A DNA stretch of 8,772 nt. Origin: Selenomonas sp. AE3005 (GTDB taxonomy: Bacteria; Bacillota; Negativicutes; Selenomonadales; Selenomonadaceae). Shown here piece after piece: positions 1-4,216 of this stretch; the first letter of the stretch is position 1, and each line of letters begins with the position of its first letter. The notes beneath the pieces are model-generated. The model made no database searches, was not told the origin of the DNA, and saw only the letters and a list, made by a program, of their open reading frames with translations. The stretch lies in NCBI RefSeq assembly GCF_905233635.1, contig NZ_CAJODG010000083.1, positions 1-8,772 of the forward strand. Direction: 5' to 3'. The position numbers and the translations under genes are program-made.

Positions 1-280
1 TGAATCCGGTTACACGACGAAGGTCGTTTCCAAGTATCGTCCGAAGGCTGCTATCGTAGCTTATACGCCGAGCGAAAAAGTTCTGCGTCAGCTGAACCTC
101 CGTTGGGGCGTATATCCGGTACTCGGCACCCAGTGGAGCGATGTGGATGAAATGATCAGCAATGCAACGGCTGCTGCTGTTAAGGAAGAACTCGTACAGC
201 GCGGTGACCTCACCATCATCACCTCCGGTGTGAAGGCTGGCAAGGGTAACTCCAGCTCCGTACGCGTGTACAACATCTAA
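1..280 (+). CDS. pyk: Pyruvate kinase, C-terminal part (5' end outside window)
   Basis: The reading frame is open from base 2 and ends with TAA at 278-280, giving 93 codons including the stop. The translation has the pattern of the pyruvate kinase C-terminal (allosteric) domain: a segment SKYRPKAAIVAYTPSEKV, then LRWGVYPVLG, and near the end a DLTIITSGVKAG stretch. Pyruvate kinase makes pyruvate and ATP from phosphoenolpyruvate and ADP in the cytosol. The catalytic barrel and start codon lie upstream of the window, so completeness cannot be judged. A strong hairpin terminator follows about 40 bases after the stop, so pyk is probably the last gene of its transcript and is not co-transcribed with the next gene. 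Confidence 0.95.
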   Translation, partial: ESGYTTKVVSKYRPKAAIVAYTPSEKVLRQLNLRWGVYPVLGTQWSDVDEMISNATAAAVKEELVQRGDLTIITSGVKAGKGNSSSVRVYNI

Positions 281-320
281 TATTTACCACGGTTTGATTC
301 GTTAAGACATCGTGGCTGTT

Positions 321-395
321 AAAGCCCGGCATAACTGTTTTCTCCGCTGAGACGCTGAAGCGTCAAACGCTCCGAAAATAGTTATGCCGGGCTTT
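321..395 (+). terminator. Rho-independent terminator after pyk, with nested hairpin
   Basis: A 16-bp perfect inverted repeat, AAAGCCCGGCATAACT at 321-336 and its complement at 380-395, ends in a T run (391-397 reads GCTTTTT). The stem extends inward through a G-U pair (337/379) and TTTTC/GAAAA (338-342/374-378) to about 22 bp. The loop holds a second small hairpin, GACGC-TGAA-GCGTC at 351-364. The flanking A run could let it also work in the reverse direction. Confidence 0.9.
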
Positions 396-401
396 TTGCC
401 T

Positions 402-431
402 ATGGCAAAACTCGAAAAACGGCGTTATAAT
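402..431 (+). promoter_or_regulatory. Putative promoter for walJ-htrA-rlmH
   Basis: A perfect -10 box TATAAT lies at 426-431. A weak -35 candidate, ATGGCA at 402-407 (4 of 6 matches to TTGACA), is 18 bases upstream and directly abuts the pyk terminator. The transcript would start near 438, about 55 bases before the walJ start. The 17 bases ending in the -10 region (416-432) recur exactly at the xpaC promoter (4201-4217) and include the odd palindrome AACG-G-CGTT. Confidence 0.6.
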
Positions 432-492
432 GTGTATGTCTTGCTTTTGCAGATAGTTTACAGAATCAAGTGTTATGATAGGAGCCGTGGGA

Positions 493-1254
493 ATGCAGGT
501 TAGGATTTTGGCCAGCGGCAGCAAGGGGAATGCTGTTTTTGTGGAAATGGATGGCACGAAACTGCTGATTGACGCTGGCATTAGTGCCACGAAAATAAAA
601 AAAGGACTAGCCAGTTTTGGCGTGGAGGCGTCAGAATTGGATGGCGTGCTTATCACGCACGAACATCGTGACCATGTAGCCGGCCTGGTTACGTTGTGCA
701 AGTGGTATCACCTGCCTATTTATACCCGGCCTGGTACCATTGCAAACATGAAAGAACGTTCGTCGATTCCGGCGGAGTGTTTTTGTCCCATTGGGGAACG
801 CTTTTCTGTAAAGGGACTTCAGGTGGAGGTCTTTAATATTCCGCATGATGCGGCTGAACCGGTGGGATATCGCCTGTGGGGGCGAAAAAGTGTTACCATA
901 GCCACGGATTTGGGCTTTGTGACTTCCAGCGTGCAGGCTGCCTTGGAAGGCGCAGACGTTCTTATTCTGGAATCTAACCATGACCCCGAGGTTTTAAAAC
1001 AGGGAGCTTATCCCTGGCCGCTGAAAAGGCGTATTCTCTCGAACCGTGGGCATCTTGCTAATTCCGACGCTGCCTGGGCGCTGATTCGTATGCAAAAGCG
1101 TCCGGAGAAGGTGTTTTTAGCTCATTTGTCCGAGGAGAATAACCGGCCGGAACTGGCGGAAACAACCGTACAGAGTATTTTGGAAGGCCAGGGACTGAAT
1201 CTGGATTTGACGGTGGCCAGCCAAACTGAAATGGTGGGCTGTCACTTTATGTAA
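493..1254 (+). CDS. walJ: WalJ/YycJ-type metallo-beta-lactamase-fold hydrolase
   Basis: This 253-residue protein has the MBL-fold metal-binding signature HEHRDH at residues 56-61. Further probable ligands are H118 (NIPHDA), D139 (IATDLG), H187 (NRGHLAN) and H211 (LAHLSEENN). It opens with VRILASGSKGNA, typical of the YycJ/WalJ branch. Homologues in Bacilli sit in the walRKHIJ operon and have been described as DNA exonuclease-like proteins linked to coordinating replication with division and the cell wall; the substrate here is inferred. The start at 493 is chosen because GGAG at 481-484 lies 8 bases before it. The ATG at 475 has no such site and would add six residues before the conserved start. 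Next gene htrA begins 17 bases after the stop, and rlmH follows it, so the three are probably one transcript. Confidence 0.9.
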   Translation: MQVRILASGSKGNAVFVEMDGTKLLIDAGISATKIKKGLASFGVEASELDGVLITHEHRDHVAGLVTLCKWYHLPIYTRPGTIANMKERSSIPAECFCPIGERFSVKGLQVEVFNIPHDAAEPVGYRLWGRKSVTIATDLGFVTSSVQAALEGADVLILESNHDPEVLKQGAYPWPLKRRILSNRGHLANSDAAWALIRMQKRPEKVFLAHLSEENNRPELAETTVQSILEGQGLNLDLTVASQTEMVGCHFM

Positions 1255-1271
1255 AAATTGGAGGGATTTTT

Positions 1272-2369
1272 GTGAAAAAGAAAACTTCTCTTATAATGAC
1301 CGCAATGCTGGCGTTATCAGCAATATCATTTTCCGGCTGTTCAGCTGGTACGGCTAGCGATAATTCGGCCGGGGCTGTCAGCAGTAAGGCTGTGCAGCAG
1401 ACAAGCAGCGATATAAAATTATCTGATGCCCGGAATACACCGGTAGTACGGGCGGCAAAGATGGTAGGCCCGGCTGTGGTGGGTATCACCAACAAGGCCG
1501 TGGCGCGTGACTGGTTCAATAATCCCGTGGAAACGCAGGGCGTGGGCTCTGGCGTTATCTTCCGTGAGGATGGCTATATTGTTACCAACAATCATGTGGT
1601 GAGCGGTGCCAAGGAACTTATCGTATCCATGCCGGACGGCCGCAGCCTGAAAGGCAAACTGATTGGCGCTGACGCCCTGACCGACCTGGCTGTGGTAAAA
1701 GTTGAGGCCAAGGACTTGCCAACGGCGAAGTTCGGTGATTCTGATAAAATCGTTGTTGGCGAGCCGGCGATTGCCATCGGCAATCCGATGGGGCTGGAAT
1801 TCCAGGGGAGTGTCACCAGCGGTGTTATCAGTGCGTTAAATAGAACGCTCGATATCAGCGACAAGCTGGTTAAACTCATTCAGACGGACGCAGCCATCAA
1901 TCCGGGCAACTCCGGCGGTGCGCTGGTGAATGCTGATGGTGAGGTCATCGGTATCAATAGCGCCAAGGTAGCGGCCAACGGTGTTGAGGGCATGGGCTTT
2001 GCTATTCCTATCAACACGGTGCAGAATATCATTGATGAAATCATGAACAAGGGGTATGTGGCCCGTCCTTATCTGGGCGTGTCGGTATTTGACCCCCAGA
2101 CGGCAGGCCGCTATGGCTATCAGCTGAATATTGACAAGGGTGTGTATGTCTTCCAGCTCACGCTGAATGGCCCGTGTGGCAAAGCTGGCCTGCAGCGCGG
2201 TGATATCATCCTCAAGGTCAATGATGAAGAAGTCAACAGTGTAGCTGACCTGCGGGCCAAGGTGGCGTCCTATAAGGTCGGTGACACGGTAAAAGTTACC
2301 TATGACCGCAATGGTGCCAGCCGTAATGCTGATGTGGTGTTGGAAGAAATGCCGCAGGATAACCGCTGA
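1272..2369 (+). CDS. htrA: DegP/HtrA-family serine protease with one PDZ domain, probable lipoprotein
   Basis: The gene starts with GTG behind GGAGG (1260-1264) and encodes 365 residues. The N-terminus has a KKK charged segment, a hydrophobic stretch and a lipobox-like FSGC ending at C23, followed by a Ser/Thr/Ala-rich linker. This suggests a lipidated, envelope-anchored enzyme rather than the single transmembrane anchor usual in Firmicutes. The trypsin-like domain spans about residues 55-255. The full catalytic triad is present: H108 (TNNHVV), D138 (LTDLAVV) and S214 (PGNSGGAL). A single PDZ domain follows (about 265-358, including GPCGKAGLQRGDIIL). HtrA proteases degrade misfolded envelope proteins. 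The stop overlaps the rlmH start by one base (TGATG), indicating translational coupling. Signal cleavage and lipidation are predictions from sequence only. Confidence 0.95.
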   Translation: MKKKTSLIMTAMLALSAISFSGCSAGTASDNSAGAVSSKAVQQTSSDIKLSDARNTPVVRAAKMVGPAVVGITNKAVARDWFNNPVETQGVGSGVIFREDGYIVTNNHVVSGAKELIVSMPDGRSLKGKLIGADALTDLAVVKVEAKDLPTAKFGDSDKIVVGEPAIAIGNPMGLEFQGSVTSGVISALNRTLDISDKLVKLIQTDAAINPGNSGGALVNADGEVIGINSAKVAANGVEGMGFAIPINTVQNIIDEIMNKGYVARPYLGVSVFDPQTAGRYGYQLNIDKGVYVFQLTLNGPCGKAGLQRGDIILKVNDEEVNSVADLRAKVASYKVGDTVKVTYDRNGASRNADVVLEEMPQDNR

Positions 2370-2848
2370 TGAAGATAACCATTGTTTGTGCCGGAAAAAT
2401 CAAAGAGAAATATCTGTCGGCAGGTATCGCGGAGTTTATGAAACGCCTGAAACCCTTTGCGCAGGTGGAAATACGGGAAGTACATGAGGAAAAAATGCCG
2501 GACTCGCCGTCAGCTGCCGAGAAGGAACAGGTACTCATAAAAGAAGGCGAAAAGCTGTTAAAGCTCGTGCCGGAGGGCAGCTATCTCGTTGTGTTGGATG
2601 TTTTTGGCAAGGAGAAATCCTCAGAAGAGCTCGCGGCCTCGCTGGATAAACTGGCGCTGACAGGGCGCAGCAATATCACCTTTTTGATTGGTGGTGCCTT
2701 TGGCTTGTCGCCGGAAGTGCGGCGTTCGGCAGATGAATTGCTGAGCTTTTCACGCATGACCTTTACGCACCAGATGGTGAGACTTCTGCTGGTGGAACAG
2801 ATTTACCGCGCCTTTAAAATTAACCGTGGTGAAAAATATCATTGGTAA
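2369..2848 (+). CDS. rlmH: 23S rRNA (pseudouridine-1915-N3)-methyltransferase RlmH
   Basis: At 159 residues the protein matches the usual length of the SPOUT-family enzyme RlmH. RlmH methylates pseudouridine 1915 in helix 69 of 23S rRNA using S-adenosylmethionine. Recognisable parts are MKITIVCAGKIKEKYL at the start, LDVFGK (76-81), the knot-forming IGGAFGLSPEVR (107-118), and the C-terminal block with HQMVR (134-138), YR (146-147) and the terminal RGEKYHW. The ATG overlaps the htrA stop by one base. The last ten codons (2819-2848) are exactly duplicated at 4043-4072. The gene is therefore the attachment site of the downstream element, and it remains intact because the element restores the same 3' end. 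The staphylococcal orthologue, orfX, is the SCCmec attachment gene. Confidence 0.97.
   Translation: MKITIVCAGKIKEKYLSAGIAEFMKRLKPFAQVEIREVHEEKMPDSPSAAEKEQVLIKEGEKLLKLVPEGSYLVVLDVFGKEKSSEELAASLDKLALTGRSNITFLIGGAFGLSPEVRRSADELLSFSRMTFTHQMVRLLLVEQIYRAFKINRGEKYHW
2819..2848 (+). repeat. attL: direct repeat copy 1 (last ten codons of rlmH)
   Basis: This 30-bp copy begins ATTAACCGTGG and ends TCATTGGTAA. It is identical to 4043-4072, and identity stops at both sides (AA against CT before, C against A after). It encodes the final INRGEKYHW of RlmH plus the stop codon. Confidence 0.9.
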
Positions 2849-2851
2849 CAG

Positions 2852-2884
2852 AAAACCGCTAGGGCATTGGCTCTAGCGGTTTTT
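2852..2884. terminator. Terminator just inside the element, probably bidirectional
   Basis: AAAACCGCTAG (2852-2862) pairs with CTAGCGGTTTT (2873-2883), and a G-U plus a G-C pair extend the stem inward to 13 bp. The + strand has a short T run (2880-2884) and the minus strand a TTTT. It can end rlmH transcription from the left and integrase transcription from the right. It lies inside the attL boundary, so it is element DNA rather than the original rlmH terminator. Confidence 0.85.
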
Positions 2885-2896
2885 GATATACGCAAA

Positions 2897-2918
2897 ACGT
2901 AATAAAAACGTAATAAAA
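2897..2918. repeat. Left pair of tandem 11-bp repeats (putative integrase arm sites)
   Basis: Two perfect head-to-tail copies of ACGTAATAAAA occupy 2897-2907 and 2908-2918, about 50 bp inside attL. A matching pair in the same orientation lies at the other end (3928-3949). The 11-bp period places the copies one helical turn apart, as expected for side-by-side binding of an integrase arm domain. The functional role is inferred. Confidence 0.6.
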
Positions 2919-2920
2919 TT

Positions 2921-3370
2921 TTATCCTGCCGCAAGTACCTCTAATTTTGTGGCTATTTCTTCTTGTTTGCTTGGGTACAAATGGGCGGCTGTACTATGTC
3001 CACACCGCCCTTTAGCCGCTTGTAGCTTTTTGAAATATATGGTGTAATATGGTTCATGTCCTGCCACGGCGTGTTGGAACTGCTTAAATTCAGCAAGAGT
3101 CCAAAAGTCCATAGCGGGCGGCTTATCCTTCCCCATAGCGCCAGCAAGCCGCGCCGGGTTATTCGGCAGCCCATAATATTTGACGGCAAAGGTCATTTTT
3201 GGAGTACCAGAGCGGCATTCGATAAAGTCGCGCTCGTAGGCCTTTGCCTCGCGTTGGGTGGCGAACCCTTCTTTCTTTTTCTGCTTGCGCTGCCCGTTCC
3301 AGTCGCGATAGTAAAATATTGCATACCATGACACCCTGCCGGATGCCGTTATTTTCTTGTATACAGACAT
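2921..3370 (-). pseudogene. Tyrosine-integrase remnant: arm-binding domain kept, catalytic core deleted
   Basis: The 149-codon frame on the minus strand starts like phage/ICE integrases with an arm-type DNA-binding domain (residues 1-60: MSVYKKITASG, AIFYYRDWNGQRKQKKK, GFATQREAKAYERDF, SGTPKMTF). It then jumps to AVKYYGLPNNPARLAG and FWTLAEFKQF (62-98), which in full-length relatives follow the SAM-like core-binding domain. It finally jumps to a C-terminal tail, HLYPSKQEEIATKLEVL (130-146). Full-length relatives have roughly 370-400 residues. Most of the core-binding domain and nearly all of the catalytic domain are missing, including the R-H-x-x-R residues. At the position expected for the nucleophilic tyrosine (just before AHLYP) there is alanine. 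Two internal deletions near residues 61 and 113 both kept the frame. No good ribosome-binding site precedes the ATG. It cannot catalyse recombination as it stands, but might still make a DNA-binding protein. Confidence 0.85.
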
Positions 3371-3464
3371 GATACATGGTGATGTTAGTAGGTTTACAAA
3401 ATATAAGCAATATTCTATAATACATGTAAGGCTTTCATGAGTTTTCAGACATGTTCATGTAAAG
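3364..3464. repeat. Cluster of CATG-containing short repeats upstream of the integrase remnant
   Basis: CAGACATG occurs at 3364-3371 and 3446-3453. TACATGTAAG (3421-3430) and TTCATGTAAAG (3454-3464) are near copies of each other, with further CATG at 3375-3378 and 3436-3439. The cluster covers the integrase start and its upstream region, so it may bind an excisionase or regulator. It could also be chance in AT-rich DNA. Confidence 0.3.
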
Positions 3465-3542
3465 TAAATCCTGTTCTTCTTAGACCTCGGGAACGATTCC
3501 GCCCGGGGGCATTGTATTATGGATAACATAAAAATAAATATA

Positions 3543-3571
3543 TTGCCCTCTAATCCTCGATGTGGTACAAT
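3543..3571 (+). promoter_or_regulatory. Promoter of the putative antitoxin RNA
   Basis: TTGCCC at 3543-3548 and TACAAT at 3566-3571 are separated by exactly 17 bases. A TG at 3563-3564, one base before the -10 box, makes it an extended -10 promoter. It would start an RNA near 3578 on the + strand. The nearest convergent gene is the 31-residue peptide at 3707-3802. Confidence 0.75.
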
Positions 3572-3577
3572 GAAAAC

Positions 3578-3668
3578 ACCAAAAGAGTTAAATACAGTCA
3601 AGACGCTGTAACACGAAACAGAAAAGCCCCCTTGCAGGAGTAGAGACCTGCTTGGGGGCTTCCTGTTT
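3578..3668 (+). ncRNA. Putative antisense antitoxin RNA of a par/Fst-like type I toxin-antitoxin locus
   Basis: The predicted RNA is about 90 nt, from just after the 3566-3571 promoter to the terminator hairpin. It has no ribosome-binding site or plausible reading frame. Two blocks can pair with the toxin mRNA. The first is 3580-3595 with mRNA complementary to 3778-3793: 16 contiguous pairs, 3 of them G-U. The second is 3598-3614 with mRNA complementary to 3799-3814: 8 pairs including one G-U, a small bulge, then 7 pairs. The second block covers the toxin start codon and the edge of its Shine-Dalgarno. The segment 3598-3605 (TCAAGACG) is displayed as the loop of a 5-bp hairpin, TACAG/CTGTA (3593-3597/3606-3610), as expected for a recognition loop. 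The RNA also overlaps the toxin mRNA 3' end in the shared terminator. This mirrors DRa, DRb and RNAII of the Enterococcus par locus. Ends are estimates. Confidence 0.7.
3616..3668. terminator. Shared bidirectional terminator of the toxin mRNA and antitoxin RNA
   Basis: AAGCCCCC (3624-3631) pairs with GGGGGCTT (3654-3661). An upper stem GCAGG/CCTGC (3634-3638/3647-3651) closes an 8-base loop. An outer AAACAG/CTGTTT (3616-3621/3663-3668) extends the base. Read on the minus strand the hairpin is followed by TTTTCTGTTT, a good terminator for the toxin mRNA. On the + strand the T run (CTTCCTGTTT) is weaker but usable. Two convergent transcripts therefore end in the same hairpin. Confidence 0.8.
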
Positions 3669-3706
3669 GGCCTATGGGCTAGTAGAGAATTGCCCATAAA
3701 CCGGGG

Positions 3707-3802
3707 TTACCGATTGTCGCGACGGAAAAACCGTTCGTAAATGTAGTTCGCCAGCAAGCCAGCTAATACACTTACCGCAAAAGAGCCAAACACGTCTATC
3801 AA
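3707..3802 (-). CDS. Putative Fst-like type I toxin, 31-residue membrane peptide
   Basis: On the minus strand a TTG codon (3802-3800) opens a 31-residue frame ending in TAA (3709-3707). The peptide begins MIDVFGSFAV, continues with a hydrophobic stretch VSVLAGLLANYI (about residues 5-22, one transmembrane helix), and ends in a charged tail ERFFRRDNR. It shares with Enterococcus Fst the spacing of D3, F5, G15-L16 and I21, and its length (Fst is 33 residues). Fst peptides insert in the host membrane and disturb it when antitoxin is lost. GGAGG (complement of 3814-3818) lies 11 bases upstream of the start, within a very purine-rich GGGGAGGGAGGTG. This site is in the loop of a 5-bp hairpin (ACGGG/CCCGT, 3804-3808/3822-3826), which may limit translation as in par. 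A GTG at 3814 is an alternative start but overlaps the Shine-Dalgarno. The homology is recalled, not searched; toxicity is inferred. Confidence 0.72.
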   Translation of the reverse strand: MIDVFGSFAVSVLAGLLANYIYERFFRRDNR

Positions 3803-3857
3803 AACGGGTAACACCTCCCTCCCCGTCTGATTGCCGGTTCAGGGCGCGACATGTGCT

Positions 3858-3866
3858 ATTATATCA
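3858..3866 (-). promoter_or_regulatory. Extended -10 promoter of the toxin gene
   Basis: The minus strand reads TGATATAAT here: a perfect -10 box TATAAT preceded by the TGn extension. No convincing -35 box is present at 16-18 bases. The transcript would start near 3851, leave a 5' leader of about 50 nt before the TTG start, and end at the 3616-3668 hairpin, for a total of about 235 nt. This is close to the par toxin mRNA in size. Confidence 0.7.
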
Positions 3867-3882
3867 TATAATGTAGCTTTTC

Positions 3883-3904
3883 AGTAGCGAAAAAGTAGCG
3901 ATTT
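3883..3904. repeat. Tandem 11-bp repeat next to the toxin promoter
   Basis: AGTAGCGAAAA (3883-3893) and AGTAGCGATTT (3894-3904) share their first eight bases and repeat with an 11-bp period. They lie just upstream (minus strand) of the toxin -10 box. They may be a further protein-binding site of the element or an operator for the toxin promoter. No protein is identified. Confidence 0.35.
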
Positions 3905-3927
3905 AGTATATTTTCGGTAGGCTGCAA

Positions 3928-3949
3928 GCGTAATCAAAGCGTAATAAAA
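3928..3949. repeat. Right pair of tandem 11-bp repeats (putative integrase arm sites)
   Basis: GCGTAATCAAA (3928-3938) and GCGTAATAAAA (3939-3949) are head-to-tail copies with the same 11-bp period and orientation as ACGTAATAAAA at 2897-2918. The consensus is RCGTAATMAAA. They lie about 94 bp inside attR. Same motif, same period and one pair at each end support an integrase arm-site role, which remains inferred. Confidence 0.6.
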
Positions 3950-4042
3950 AATTGTGGATATTTGAAAATATGGGGATTTTTAGACCGCTGAAACGCTGCG
4001 ATACCGCATTACACCGTTTGAGAATATAGGAAAACATGGTCT

Positions 4043-4072
4043 ATTAACCGTGGTGAAAAATATCATTGGTAA
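4043..4072 (+). repeat. attR: direct repeat copy 2
   Basis: This 30-bp segment is identical to the last ten codons of rlmH (2819-2848). It is immediately followed at 4076 by a terminator hairpin, as expected if 4073 onward is the original sequence downstream of rlmH. The copy is not preceded by a functional gene. Confidence 0.9.
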
Positions 4073-4075
4073 ACT

Positions 4076-4102
4076 AAAGCCGTCCCAAACCGGGACGGCT
4101 TT
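4076..4102 (+). terminator. Terminator after attR, probably the original rlmH terminator
   Basis: AAAGCCGTCCC (4076-4086) pairs perfectly with GGGACGGCTTT (4092-4102) around the loop AAACC. It starts three bases after the duplicated rlmH stop codon. With the element removed it would sit directly behind rlmH. Its T run is short (CTTTG). Confidence 0.75.
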
Positions 4103-4106
4103 GTGG

Positions 4107-4192
4107 TATAACGAGGCAAGAAAATGTCCCCCACCTCAGCAGGTGGGGGCACGAATACCAAAACAGGCGGCGAGCATATCTCCCGCCTCGTT
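4107..4192. other. Hairpin-rich non-coding spacer upstream of xpaC
   Basis: Three pairings are visible: CCCCCACCT/AGGTGGGGG (4128-4136/4141-4149, loop CAGC); AGGCGG-c-GAG with CTC-CCGCCT (4165-4174/4180-4188, loop CATAT); and a long-range AACGAGGC/GCCTCGTT (4110-4117/4185-4192). The last two compete for 4185-4188. A TGGTATAAC extended -10-like sequence (4104-4112) precedes them, so this could be a transcribed leader with alternative folds. It could equally be a palindromic intergenic repeat. No T run follows either hairpin on the + strand. Confidence 0.5.
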
Positions 4193-4216
4193 GAAACGCC
4201 AAAACGGCGTTATAAT
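4191..4216 (+). promoter_or_regulatory. Putative promoter for xpaC-telA-PBP
   Basis: A perfect TATAAT at 4211-4216 lies within the same 17 bases found at the walJ promoter. TTGAAA at 4191-4196 is the only -35-like box, but the 14-base spacer is short. The inverted repeat AACGCC-AAAAC-GGCGTT (4195-4211) fills the spacer and could be an operator. The -10 box overlaps the ATG at 4215, which argues against that codon as the start of translation. Confidence 0.5.

Larger units (their letters stand above)
2819..4072. mobile_element. Small integrated element or remnant in the 3' end of rlmH
   Basis: A perfect 30-bp direct repeat, at the last ten codons of rlmH and again at 4043-4072, bounds 1,224 bp of extra DNA. 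Inside are, in order, a terminator, a pair of 11-bp repeats, a deleted tyrosine-integrase gene on the minus strand, a small RNA with a convergent toxin-like peptide gene, and another pair of matching 11-bp repeats. Target duplication at a gene's 3' end, an adjacent integrase fragment and paired terminal repeats are the usual marks of site-specific integration. No replication, transfer or capsid genes remain, so this is a degraded integrative element, or a minimal satellite that needs an integrase supplied by another element. The host origin of the interior cannot be told from this sequence. Confidence 0.85.

Noticed and set aside
475..492. ATG at 475 as the walJ start.
   Set aside because: It precedes the GGAG ribosome-binding site (481-484) and adds residues outside the conserved family N-terminus.
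3056..3331. Plus-strand frame of 91 codons inside the element.
   Set aside because: It is antisense to the recognisable integrase remnant and lacks a good ribosome-binding site.
3485..3508. Hairpin CCTCGGG/CCCGGGG as a terminator.
   Set aside because: A 7-bp stem with one U-G pair and no T run on either strand; function unsupported.
3812..3814. GTG as an alternative start giving a 35-residue toxin peptide.
   Set aside because: It overlaps the Shine-Dalgarno core; the TTG at 3802-3800 aligns with the Fst start. It cannot be fully excluded.
4125..4164. CRISPR-repeat-like hairpin (CCCCCACCT-CAGC-AGGTGGGGG).
   Set aside because: It occurs once, with no second copy, spacer pattern or cas gene.
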